Shown: piece by piece, positions 1-10,331 of the stretch
How positions within the stretch are numbered: the stretch's first letter is position 1
Layout: each line of letters starts with the position of its first letter
Assembly: GCA_023525715.1 (NCBI GenBank)
Contig: CM042017.1
Coordinates: 84,157,357-84,221,356 of the forward strand
Source: Cichorium intybus
Taxonomy: Eukaryota; Streptophyta; Magnoliopsida; Asterales; Asteraceae
Length of the DNA stretch: 64,000 nt
Reading direction: 5' to 3'
Program-made: the position numbers and the translations under genes
The notes under the pieces: generated by a model
Seen by the model: only the letters and a program-made list of their open reading frames with translations
Told to the model about the DNA's origin: nothing
Database searches by the model: none

Positions 1-708
1 ATTAAGACTAGGTTGAAGTAACGTTACATGGATTTTATGAAGGGTGCCATAAAGTTTTTCCCTTGCTACAAACATAACTCCTTTTAACAACTTCTAGGTG
101 CCCATCTCTAAATTGGTTGTCATAGCCCTGACAGTCAAGAGCTCTTACTGATATAAGATTCATTCTTATGACCTTATGAATTTGTAGAATAAAACTCATT
201 TTTATTTACAAACTCATTTTTATACATCTTATAATAAAAGTTCATATTTTGATAAACCAAAACCAAGTGATGATAATTATGTTCTAAATCACTTTTAGCA
301 TGCATAAAACATAATATCAATACAATGCGTTAAATGTTAAAAACTAATATAATATATAAAGTTTCGACGTAAAAACAATACCTAGTATTATAGTTTGATG
401 TTATAACGCTATAAACTGTATTTTAGTCTTTTTTTTTTAAACTCTTGTTTATTATAAAATATATGGAGTTTAGATTTAGTTTAAACTCATTTTAAATTAT
501 TTCAAATATTTTAAAGTTGGCTATTAAAGTTTTTCAATAAAAACCAATTTTAACAAAAACACAATTTTAAACATTTTAAAACACTTTAATGGAAACTCAT
601 TTATAAACGTCTTACGTTATCTTTTAAATATTTATTTCTTAAACTCCAAGTGATGGTAATTTATAACAAAATATTATTTACCATGAAGAAACCATTTTCA
701 TACATAAA
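1..708. other. Non-coding internal sequence of a copia-type element
   Basis: This AT-rich stretch has no credible ORF. From its position it is probably internal (leader-side) sequence of the minus-strand copia-type element whose 5' LTR lies at 4009-4936, separated from it by the truncated element beginning at 709. That assignment is inferred from layout, because the other LTR is outside the window. Confidence 0.4.
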
Positions 709-1106
709 TGTAGGTCCACAAATCCTAGATCTACACACAAATGGTATCAATCTATCAAACACAAGAACACAAGGAGATTTCAATCTTCAATGCACACCTT
801 TTGATTAATCTAAGGTCTAGTACATAAGATCTTGATTGCCAAGAACACTCTAATTCTCTCTCTACTTAGCACACACTCCAAGGCAATCAACCTCACAAAT
901 GAGGTCATATTTTCCTTAAATACCCTGCAAAACCTAGCTAAACCCTAAGCCCATTTAGACAAGCCCAACTGAACAACAAAGAGGACTTCGGTCCATTATC
1001 CACCGAAAAGCCTAATATAACCTATAATTTCTATTTAAAGCCTCAAATAAATATTCTTTTAAGCCCAAAATGCAAAGATTAAACCATAATAAATTATGAC
1101 CCAACA
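709..1106 (-). repeat. 3' LTR of copia family B copy 1
   Basis: It begins tgtaggtccaca and ends cccaaca (TG...CA), and is followed on the plus strand by atctcccccttgg, the complement of a purine-rich tract that would prime plus-strand synthesis. It matches the LTR at 36623-37061. No target-site duplication can be paired because the opposite end is lost. Confidence 0.8.
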
Positions 1107-1611
1107 ATCTCCCCCTTGGTTTAATGCTTTCATTTGTCTTCGAGCTCTGTCTTGATTTTGGCTTCGATTGTGTACTGCAGACGAAATCTAACAATCAATC
1201 TCCCCCTTAACCAAGGAACAGGAGAAGATGTTAAAAGCATTCAGCACGATGCAGATACAACTTCAGCTTCAGCATTGGACTGTCATTAGATTTGACTTTA
1301 AACGCGCATTGGGTACGGGCTTCAGCATAGGTCTTGAATCAGCACATCCAGCTTCTGATTTGACTTTGACTTGAGCATTGAGAGCAATTCAACATCTTCT
1401 TCAGGATCACGTACAGGTGTAAATGTAGCAACAAGCTGGCTGAGGAGGAATTCAAACAGCCTGTTACATGGAATTAAGCTTCGGCTTCTTCGGGAACAAA
1501 ATATTCGTGTCAAAATTCTCGAACTTCACTTCTTGAGCTTGCGCTGCTCGATACGATCTTTGACTGCAAATCCTGTGAGTCACGGAGTTATAAACTCTCA
1601 CCACAGTTGTT

Positions 1612-2429
1612 CAAGGATTCATCCTTGGCTCAGAATGAGACTTTTCGCAGTATCTGTGTGAACACGAAGGAACGCACTGCGATTGTTTGAGTATCGGTGA
1701 ACTACTCGTGGCCGTTTTGATTTAGGCCCCTGTATATCCTTGATCAAAGATCTCAATGCAGTTGACAAGTAAACTTGGCTCTTGGCGGGACGTTCAATGG
1801 TATCCAAACTCTGCGGAGTGTACCATCCTAGTGCCAATTTTGAATCAGGTGAAGTTGTTGGGGGTCCCACAGCTATTGTGGTTAACAACAACGATCACTG
1901 ACCCAGAGTTACAATGTTTCATCAATGCGAGGTAATATCACATTGAATCACGAACATTTGTTTAGAAGAAGTTTTAGGTCAAGAGTGGTATGAGCGTGTA
2001 ATATGTCTTGGTTACTAGACATACCCATCGGCTAGACTTTCGAATTGTCATCAGTGTATAGTTTATTAAACTGAATCATCCAATTCTTGAATTAGAAGAT
2101 TTGTAGGTAAGAATGGTTATCGATGCCTCACATCTACTACTGGTGTTGTAGTAGAGATCACTGGCATAGAGTTTCGAAATATCATCATCACTTGGTTTTA
2201 AATGATGAATCGTCTATTTCTTATATAAGAAGTATTAAGATGGTTAAGAAAGGATTGGTGCGTGTGATAGACTACGGTGCGCAGTCTAACCATCGGCACA
2301 GACTTTTTAACTCTCGACTTCGAGTGGTTTCTCTCAAAGTGTCTAGAAGTTGGTGTTACACAAGAAAAACCTTAGATTGGTTAAGAAGCGGTTGTCAGTG
2401 CTTCACACTCATTGGGGTGTACCAATGAG
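1612..2429 (-). other. Array of regularly spaced hairpins in the family B 3' region
   Basis: Perfect short inverted repeats recur at near-constant spacing: CAAGGA/TCCTTG near 1612, CCACA/TGTGG at 1867-1881, TATGTCT/AGACATA at 2002-2023, CTACTAC/GTAGTAG at 2134-2154, TAGACT/AGTCTA at 2268-2288 and CTCATTGG/CCAATGAG at 2408-2429. The last four start 132, 134 and 140 nt apart. Stems differ in sequence while flanking words recur: gcgtgt before and ccatcggc after two hairpins, gatcact after two others. The array lies between pol and the 3' LTR, so it would be in the 3' part of the element RNA. The same array occurs at 37560-38388, with compensatory changes. Confidence 0.65.
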
Positions 2430-2702
2430 GATCACAAACACTTAAAAGTTACCTCAACAGTGAGTGGTATAAACTCGGTGCGTCGTCGGTAGGTAATATT
2501 TTTGGAATTTTTGATTTTCTGAAATAAAAACGACATAAAGAAAAGGAAAATATTTTTGTATTTTTGAAATTTTGAAAATTTTGTTTTGTTTTTAATTCTC
2601 CCCTTAAGTTTGTGCATGGAAGAGAATTGCGAAAGTAAAAACCATGAACAAATTTTAACTAAACAAAAATAGAGAAAAATATTTACAGAACTGATTTAAC
2701 AG

Positions 2703-2936
2703 TCAACAAAACGTATCATTTCCAGTTTGGAATGAAGTTACCTGTTCAATCTTCAACACGTCATTAGTTATGATCCCTATGTGATATTTCCTAACTCCCC
2801 TTCCCACAACGGATACAGACTCTCCAGTAATGATTTGAATGTTGTGCAACCGAGAGTTGTCTCCAATCATGTGCCTGGAACAACCACTATCAACAAACCG
2901 AGGTCTGATGATATTCCTCCGTAGCTGCTCCTGCAC
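2703..2936 (-). pseudogene. Copia protease fragment fused to RNase H tail
   Basis: The 77-residue frame contains the copia aspartic-protease signature FVDSGCSRHM, with the catalytic D-S-G intact, followed by a flap-like region. It then passes abruptly into the last residues expected at the RNase H C-terminus and stops. Comparison with the family B pieces at 62628-63338 (protease) and 59886-60371 (RNase H end) shows that the intervening integrase and RT domains are deleted. Pol proteins are normally made as a gag-pol polyprotein cleaved by this protease, but this remnant is too short to work. Confidence 0.7.
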
Positions 2937-3106
2937 ATGATGTGGGATTAATTTGTCTTGGGAACCCAGTCTATTTTGAAACTAGGTCGACCGTTGCTAT
3001 CCACACACTTCACACACTCCCATGACATATCCTGCTTATCAGATAAGAATAAAGAGTTAACAGAATTATGAAATGAGTTGGAATGTTGACCCTTTGGTAC
3101 CTATTG

Positions 3107-3412
3107 TTAGTTTGGTTTTTGTCTCTTGTTGTTTAACCGGATGGGTGTATCAACACTTGAGTTTGAAGCAGAACTCCCCCTTGATTTGTGCTTCTGTTTC
3201 CAATGTGGACTCGATGACGATCCTTGAGATGAGCTTGACCTTACCGATTTCGATTTGGCAGAGTTATCTCTCAAATCAGTCTTCTTGCCCATGGGGGTCT
3301 GCTTCTTGGAAAAAGAACTTCGAGGTGTATAAACCAAGCTATGTTCTAGTAATAATTTTTGTGAGCCAGCACAAGAAATTATTAAGTCATTCCTAAAGGA
3401 CTTAAGGGACAC
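3107..3412 (-). pseudogene. Gag C-terminal fragment, family B copy 1
   Basis: This is a Ser-, Lys- and Arg-rich low-complexity stretch. The sequence between it and the protease fragment carries a VPKGQHSN-like segment matching the gag-protease linker of the second family B copy (63340-63773), so I read it as the basic C-terminal tail of gag, upstream of the protease. The N-terminal gag domain and zinc knuckle are absent. The first ~30 residues may belong to the neighbouring sequence, because the truncation point lies in this area. Confidence 0.5.
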
Positions 3413-3470
3413 TTCAAAAAGTCTTCAAGCTCCCACTTGACAAGACAACTCTTTCTTGCAAAAAGAACTT

Positions 3471-3991
3471 CGAGGCACTAGGTGTTGTAGTTGTTATGAC
3501 ACTTAAACCATTAAGACCATAATAAGTCCAAAACCAAGAGTAGAAGCTTAATGTTCGGATTATAATCTCAAGTGGTTAAGACATATCAAATCTTCAAAAG
3601 ATGGTACTTTCTTCAACTTGTTACATTTGGTAAAATGAATAAAACTAGTCTAACTAATTTATTACACACAAAATAAACAAATGAAACAATACATTTATCT
3701 ATTATATCTTATGAATAAATAAATATCATCCAAACACAACACAATGGTCCTAACGGCTTGTTTATACATAACATCATATGAAATATACAAATAAACACTT
3801 TATTTTTCTAAGTCAACTTTATTCAACCAAATGCATGAAAAAATGGTTGCATGAAAAAATACTAATTAAAAAACTATGAGTTCTCAAAGAAAATATATTT
3901 GGTGATTTCTTTGCCAAAAGAAATACCAAGCATATTTTCCAAAACCAAAAGTTATCATACATGATAATAAATCTTTCTAATATGTGAAAGT
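3471..3991. other. Non-coding leader next to a primer-binding site
   Basis: AT-rich and without ORFs, it lies between the truncated family B copy and the primer-binding site at 3992-4004. It fits the untranslated leader of the minus-strand element whose 5' LTR is 4009-4936. A short direct repeat, gcatgaaaaaat, occurs twice near 3832-3858. Confidence 0.45.
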
Positions 3992-4004
3992 GGTTCTGAT
4001 ACCA
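3992..4004 (-). other. Primer-binding site (tRNA-iMet type)
   Basis: On the minus strand it reads TGGTATCAGAACC, four bases downstream of the LTR edge. TGGTATCAGA is the usual plant copia complement of the initiator tRNA-Met 3' end. It fixes the orientation and marks 4009-4936 as a 5' LTR. Confidence 0.8.
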
Positions 4005-4008
4005 CTGG

Positions 4009-4936
4009 TGGGTTTTGGGAAGCTAGAAACGATCTGTTTTATAAAACAATTTTAAGTAGCAATGGAAGCAATTTTAAAATAACTATTATTTTAAGATTAT
4101 TTTAACAAAAGCACCAAGAGAATCCAATTACATGAACTAGAAAGATTATGACAACACATAGGATGTTAAGAAGACAACCTTGGTAGACTTTGATCCCACT
4201 TGGTTTTGAGGAGTTGATGAAGATGGCAAAAACTCAAAAAACGTTTCTCTATAATGTATCCACCACAAGTATTAGCCACCAAATATGCTAGTATTATCTA
4301 GTATTAAGCACTTCTTAAGCCTCCAAGAACTAATACCAAATTAGTCTTAAAGGAGAAGCCACTTATAAGAGTTAAATATACACAACATTTGCAAGATGGA
4401 GAGTGGGAAAGAAGCCAAGAAAATCTCAACTTTTAGAGATAAAAAGAAAGAAAATAAGAATACGCATAAACTAGTTATTCATATCTTTATATACTTGCAC
4501 AAATGTATCTTAAGAGCATCATACCATCAAGTCAAAGCATGGTTCTTGAAATAAGCATGGAGGTGTAAGAGGTTGCTTCACAAGCAAACTCACCCATACC
4601 ATGGAGGACCCATGGTAATGACCACCAAAAGTCAAAGCTAGATTGTCTTTTATTCCATCCTATTTAATATCTTGTGTTTGTATTTTGTAACATTCTATAA
4701 ATGAACTCTAACTAGTCCAAAATAATGTACATAGCTTATAAATTCATACGTTATGAATTATTATTTCCATAAAATAATAATTTCTCAATTAAATACAAGA
4801 GTTGATAATATTTATTAGTAATCAAATTATAATAAATAATCAATAACTGACAACTTGCTAAAGGTGTGACCCTATAAAATCATATGTTATTGGCAAATAT
4901 AATTCTAAAATGATTCTTGAGCATATAGATTCAACA
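4009..4936 (-). repeat. 5' LTR of a copia-type element entering from the left
   Basis: On the plus strand it starts tgggttttggg and ends gattcaaca; its left edge adjoins a primer-binding site. The right edge abuts the C-terminal part of the MULE transposase, so the element inserted into that transposon. The partner LTR is presumably left of the window. The flanking aagac at 4937-4941 would be the target duplication, but cannot be confirmed. Confidence 0.7.
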
Positions 4937-5235
4937 AAGACACCATTGACTTTTGTCAATTTGCCTTAAATACTGTCAGGCTTTAAGATTGATTACTTTT
5001 ATTTCTTTCATCTACGTGCTACCAATAGCCCAACAAAATCCTTTAACGCTTAAGTTCTTAACCTTTTTATTAGATTTCTTCTTATATGTCGGAGACAAAA
5101 GCAATGATATGCTAATGGCTCTTTCCATTCCTGTAGATTCGACATTGCATGAATTATTCCTTGATGTATGTCTGAAATAACACATAATTGTCTATTTTGA
5201 GCAACAAAATATATGAATTGGTCAAAAACAAACAC

Positions 5236-5490
5236 TACCCCGGCTTACGGCCTTTACGCTACTACTACTGTGATGTGAGCGGTTCAAATTGGTTTGATCT
5301 CTCCCGATCATCTTGGCCCCCATTTTTTGCCTTCGGCTATTACCGGCTGGCAACGCTTGGAAATCCAGGACATACATACAAGGCTTGATGAGGTAAAACG
5401 GATGACTAGCGATGTCTCATATGTCAGTTGCAGTGAACATGACGGTAAAGCCATCACCAGATCCGCCATGATGGCTCCCTTTAAGTCCTC
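5236..5490. other. Unexplained GC-richer segment inside the MULE core
   Basis: The stretch from about 5236 (cactaccccggcttacgg) to about 5490 interrupts the transposase reading and is visibly richer in G and C than its surroundings. On the plus strand it holds an open frame (5294-5503) with an amphipathic stretch RLEIQDIHTRLDEVKRM. I do not recognise it. It could be a captured host or retroelement fragment, or a divergent part of the MULE. No clear target duplication was found at its edges. Confidence 0.35.
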
Positions 5491-6007
5491 AAAGGCCTAT
5501 TGACATTCTCTAGTCCAATACCATGGTTGGTTCTATGTATAGTCTCCTCATCAACAATAACATAAACAACCGAAAATATATTACTGTTAGCATCTTTTGA
5601 GACATTAACCAACATTTTTCCTGTATATGAATCCTTCAAATGAGTACCATCGACATAAACAACAGTTGGACACAAATGGAATGCATTAATAGTTGGTTTA
5701 AGAACCCATAATATATATTTGAATGTTGCTACCTATGATGTGCTTTTTGAGTTATGAAACCACTTGACCTTTTTATCATGGCTTAAAGACTACATAGCTA
5801 CAATGTACTTGGGCAACTCACCAGAGTTACTCTCCCAAGTGTCATAAATAGCCTCTATGACTTTTCTCCTACCATGCAATGCATTCTTATAAGAAACATC
5901 AACATTCAAACTATTATTATTATCCACTTGTTTATGTTTTACCGGATAAGAATAATATTTTCTAACTGAATGGAGAATGTATGAGGCAATAGTTGCAGAG
6001 TTCAAAT

Positions 6008-6668
6008 TGATAGGAAATAGGCAAATAAATAAACTTAAAACTCTTAAGTTCACATGTAACATAAAGGATTTATGTTTTCTCTATTGAACATATAACTAAG
6101 AACATCTAAAGGAAACCCTAGGAAACAATTGAATATTTATAAAAGGGTCTTAGGATTACATACTTTATTGTTATTATGGAAAATAACAATTATTCATTGT
6201 CTCCTTGATCTCTCAGAAGCAAGCACTACAAGTGTCGTGTCTCTAATGGTTCAAACCCAAAAGTCCAAGCAAAGGTTAATTGTCTTAATTATCTTATTAA
6301 GAAAAGCTTGCTATCAAACCTTAGAGAAGAATTATAGATTCTGCTTGAGAGAGAAGAGAAATTCCAGAGAACTGTCTACAGGAATGGCACAAAGAATAAA
6401 GTACCAGGGGCAGGGTATTTATAGCTTCAAAGGGTGATAAGGATAAAACTTATTTGAATTCAAATGAGATAAACCTTTTTATCTTCGAAACCCTTTTTGG
6501 CTGTCTGCGTCGTGTGCGTCGCGGCTCTCCTTGTCTGTGGCACGCATGTTACTTCGACCAGAGTTTTCTATTGTTCAACTATTGAACAATTACAATCTAG
6601 CCGCTGCACTTTAATTAATCCCAAACTAGTTTCTAATTAATGTATGATCACATAATAAATTAATAAAC

Positions 6669-6709
<41 letters not shown>

Positions 6710-6818
6710 ATTAACCTTAATACCATTTGGACTACTGAGGGCAACCCAAAATGACTTTGCTACTATCAATTCAAATATATACCATGTATAGTTATGGGTT
6801 TAGACACCTAATCCAACA
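6008..6818 (-). mobile_element. Solo LTR (811 bp) in the MULE gene, TSD CAAAT
   Basis: It starts tgataggaaat and ends aatccaaca on the plus strand (TG...CA), flanked by an exact 5-bp duplication CAAAT at 6003-6007 and 6819-6823. Removing it rejoins the MULE reading around NRNLNSATIA. On the minus strand it opens TGTTGGATTAGGTGTCTAA, as do the LARD-like LTRs at 43439 and 57339, so the families are related. A TATA box (TATAAATA on the minus strand) lies at 6416-6424 and a CpG-rich patch at 6505-6524 upstream of it. A (TC)n run occupies 6673-6706. No internal domain remains, as expected after LTR-LTR recombination. Confidence 0.9.
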
Positions 6819-7660
6819 CAAATTTCTATTATTATTGCCAATGCAATATCCAAAACAATTATGTACATCCACCCAACGTGTAATTTGCCACATATGATGA
6901 CATTATTATTAATTTCATGAAGATACCATTGACACGGTGGTGTATAGAGCTTTCTCCTATATCTCATAAAGTATTACATTTTGCTACCCATTTACTATTT
7001 TTACTTTTGTAGACTTCAAACTCTCTATTCTGGTTGATGGACCAAAGTGTCACTGCTTTTTTCACTTACAACTTACTTTCAAATTGCATTCGTAGCCAAA
7101 GTTTATTTTCAGATTCCTTCCAAAGATCTATATGAATGTTGACCACTAAGTCTTCTATGTCATTGTTTCCTATATTTCCAATATCATTCATAAAGTTTAC
7201 AATCGGAGTGTCTCTTGCATCAGTAGAATCGTCCTAATGCTACTTTACGACTCATTAATACACTCTGAGTTGGGCTCATCAAACCCAAATTAATTATTTT
7301 CCTCAAATCTATCATCATTAGGCAAAGAAAATGGTACTTCAACATTACGAAGGAGATCTACAAAACTAGTATTTGCAGGCGACAATATTCTTTAAATTTC
7401 AACACAAATTTGACCCCGATAATTTTCATCATTCTCGGCTAAATATACATCATGTCTAACGATGAATCATTTACGAGGGGTGACGTATTAGATCTCCCAT
7501 ATTATTGGTAACATAGCGACATATTCAACTTTTAAGCAGTTTGTTCAACTTCAATATGTGCATAAACCAAATCTTTAAATTGTTCATACCGTATTTTATA
7601 CCTAAGAATATTTGCAGCAGTCAAAGTTGATTCATCAACCTTAATAAAAGTCATACTCAT

Positions 7661-8420
7661 ATTCAAAATTACCACCCCAATATAGATTGATCATAAATGG
7701 ACGATTTAGAGCCATGATAATCAATATAAGAAAATCAAACTGCAAAACAAAATATATGATAAACAATGGAAGTTTGTCTCCTAAATTAAACATTTTATAT
7801 CAAATATGCGAGATAGTTAGACGAAAATATATACATTCTGTTTGAGTTATGAAAGAACTAATACTTCAAATATGAGAGGATTATGTAAAACTGAGAATGT
7901 TAATATGAGAGAAGTGTGAAAGAACTCAATTGAGTAAGTGTATTTTATAGCATAAAGAAGTTACATATATTCAATTAAAAACAAATGATAAGACAATTCA
8001 CTCAGAAACTTTTTATGAGTTTTCAAATGAATAGTGCCATTTTGTTTTTGTCTCTATAATTATTTTTGAAGTTGCTTTTACGGACCTTATATTTGATTTG
8101 ACCATTTTATATGAAATTAATATATTTATTTACTTTTTGTCCATTTTTAATAATATGTATACATTTATTTATTATATATAATTTTAATAATATTTGATAT
8201 TGGTATTTATTTGAAGATATTATAATAAAAGAATTTACTGATATAATTTATAAAATCTTATATAGTTAGAAATGGTGGTTTGGTTGAGTCTTTGCTTTTT
8301 GCGGGGAATCTACAGGCCGTGGCTTCAGTTTATACCCACGTATGAGAGGTTGACGATTTTTATAATGATGTTGCTGCTTATATATAGATAGAACACATGT
8401 TTTTTTTAGTTTACTTAGTT
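7661..8420. other. AT-rich non-coding sequence upstream of the MULE gene
   Basis: It lies 5' of the MULE start codon and has no credible ORF. It should contain the MULE promoter and one TIR, but I could not define the terminal repeat by eye because its partner is beyond other insertions or lost. Confidence 0.4.
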
Positions 8421-9071
8421 GGAGCATACAGTATACATGGAGGGTCTACTCTGCAAGTGAAGGCCCGATGAGGAGGTGTGCACGTTAATTGTCGATGCTA
8501 TTGAGGTCATCAAGGTGTGTTTGAGTGTGTTATTTTTATATTGAAGTTCTCACATGAATACAAATATTTGTTTGTATTTGATTTTTTTTCTACTACAGGA
8601 CAATTTCTCCATGGATGATGTAGTTACCAATAGTCAAAGTTCTTGAGAGCAGCCTGACAATGTATGTAATGAGATTGAATACTAATGGTTGTGCTTTGGT
8701 AATATTAATATTTTAACCATGTTGATGATTTGATGATTATGTAGGACAACGAAATTACAATTCACGGTGATGTGGTAACCAAAAGTGACTCTTTTGAAGA
8801 GCAGACTAAGAATGCACGTTATCTGATTAAACAATAATGGTTGTGGTTTCTAATATGAAAAGTTTAATCATTTTCATGACCTGATTATTATGCAGGATTT
8901 CAGGAAGTGTGATGATGTACCAAATGTTTTTTGTGGGGAAAGTTTCAAGCCTTACCGATCACATTTAGGAAGTGCATTAAATGAAGAGCTATTGTTGTGG
9001 TTATGTTGTATGAGAAATAGTGTATTCTAGATGTGTTTTCTTTATAACAGGAGCTTAGTCACACAAAAAGG

Positions 9072-9646
<575 letters not shown>

Positions 9647-9854
9647 CAAAAAGGTGAAGCATAATCGGTCACTTGCTAACTGGAAGTCGGATGAGGTTGC
9701 TGATGTTGACCTTTTTAAAGATGAAGTGCTAGAGTCTTTGAAAAAAAAGGACGCATGTTATGAATCAGATATTGATGATGACTTTGCTGTTGTTGTTAAT
9801 AAAAGCAGGAAAAGGGTGTTTCATATTCCATATGATTATGATGAAGAGTATTAA

Positions 9855-10072
9855 GTTTGTTAAGTTTCAGGATATGTCGCTTTTCTATGTTTGTGGTGTT
9901 AAATTACTTTTGAAAACTCCAGTAAATATTTTGGAATTTAAAAATTTGAAGTCTTGCTTATAGAAAGTGCTGAGGTTGGTTTACTTGGTTTATTGTTGAG
10001 TTGTAAATTTGAAGTTTTGTTTGGCTAGCTTGCAACAATTAGGTTTTTTTATTGTTTCTCATTTGGCATAGG
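9855..10072. other. Spacer between gene remnants
   Basis: AT-rich, with no supported gene. It follows the TAA of the acidic-tail block and precedes the first repeated-exon unit. Confidence 0.4.
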
Positions 10073-10331
10073 AAGCTGCACCCGATTGTGTATTTGGCAA
10101 ATTCCAAGGTAAGTATTTAGTAAATGGTTTATGGTTTTTGTTGATGATATGTTTAGATTAGCTCACTTTAATAAATCTATACACGCAGCTTGTAGGAGGT
10201 TCGTTAGGAATTGAATGGGATTGTTCTTTAGCAACATAAGCTTTTGAATTAGATAAATTGGATAAACTAAATGCATCAGCATTTGAAGATGTTGAAGATG
10301 CAGCTGATGTTTGTTCATGGTGTGGGACTAG
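10073..10331 (+). pseudogene. Repeated-exon unit 1, left part
   Basis: An exon-like end (APDCVFGKFQ) is followed by GTAAGT, a ~85-bp intron ending in cgcag near 10191, and a second exon-like block running to 10331 that ends in a helical stretch. A homologous copy lies at 22410-22667. The block is split by the chromovirus at 10332 and resumes at 22331 after the TSD ACTAG. Stops are present. The protein is not recognised; the segment KLNASALEDAEDAA in unit 2 suggests a charged helix or coiled coil. Confidence 0.5.

Larger units (their letters stand above)
709..3470 (-). mobile_element. Truncated, pol-deleted Ty1/copia element, family B copy 1
   Basis: On the minus strand the order is gag C-terminus, protease, a jump straight to the last codons of RNase H, a long 3' non-coding region and a 3' LTR (709-1106). 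The LTR and 3' region closely match 36623-38424, and the protein pieces match 59886-64000, so both belong to one family. Integrase, reverse transcriptase and most of RNase H are missing between about 2705 and 2760. No 5' LTR is seen on the right. The right edge is uncertain (about 3330-3470), where an 18-bp word (aaaaagaacttcgagg and neighbours) occurs twice. The copy cannot encode its own replication proteins. Confidence 0.75.
4942..7660 (-). pseudogene. Degenerate Mutator-like (MULE) transposase
   Basis: Reading from a plausible ATG at 7660 (MSMTFIKVDES), the pieces follow plant MuDR-type transposase order. There is an N-terminal domain with MQFESKL and VKKAVTLWSINQNREF (about 7120-6990), then WQITRWVDVHNC near 6900. 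After the inserted LTR come SYPVKHKQ and SYKNALHGRRKVIEAIY (5970-5850), then the catalytic core VVYVDGTHLKDSY with DANSNI (5675-5560), and finally LCVISDIHQGIIHAM with WKEPLAYHCFCLRHIRRNL (5190-5070). GFCWAIGST and a further stretch to 4942 continue the C-terminus. DGTHL and VISD would supply two acidic active-site residues. Many stops and frame changes, a solo LTR (6008-6818) and a foreign-looking segment (5236-5490) make it inactive. No TIRs were identified. Confidence 0.85.

Noticed and set aside
1612..2429. CRISPR-like array because of regular spacing
   Set aside because: The recurring units are inverted repeats of different sequence, not identical direct repeats with unique spacers, and the genome is a plant.
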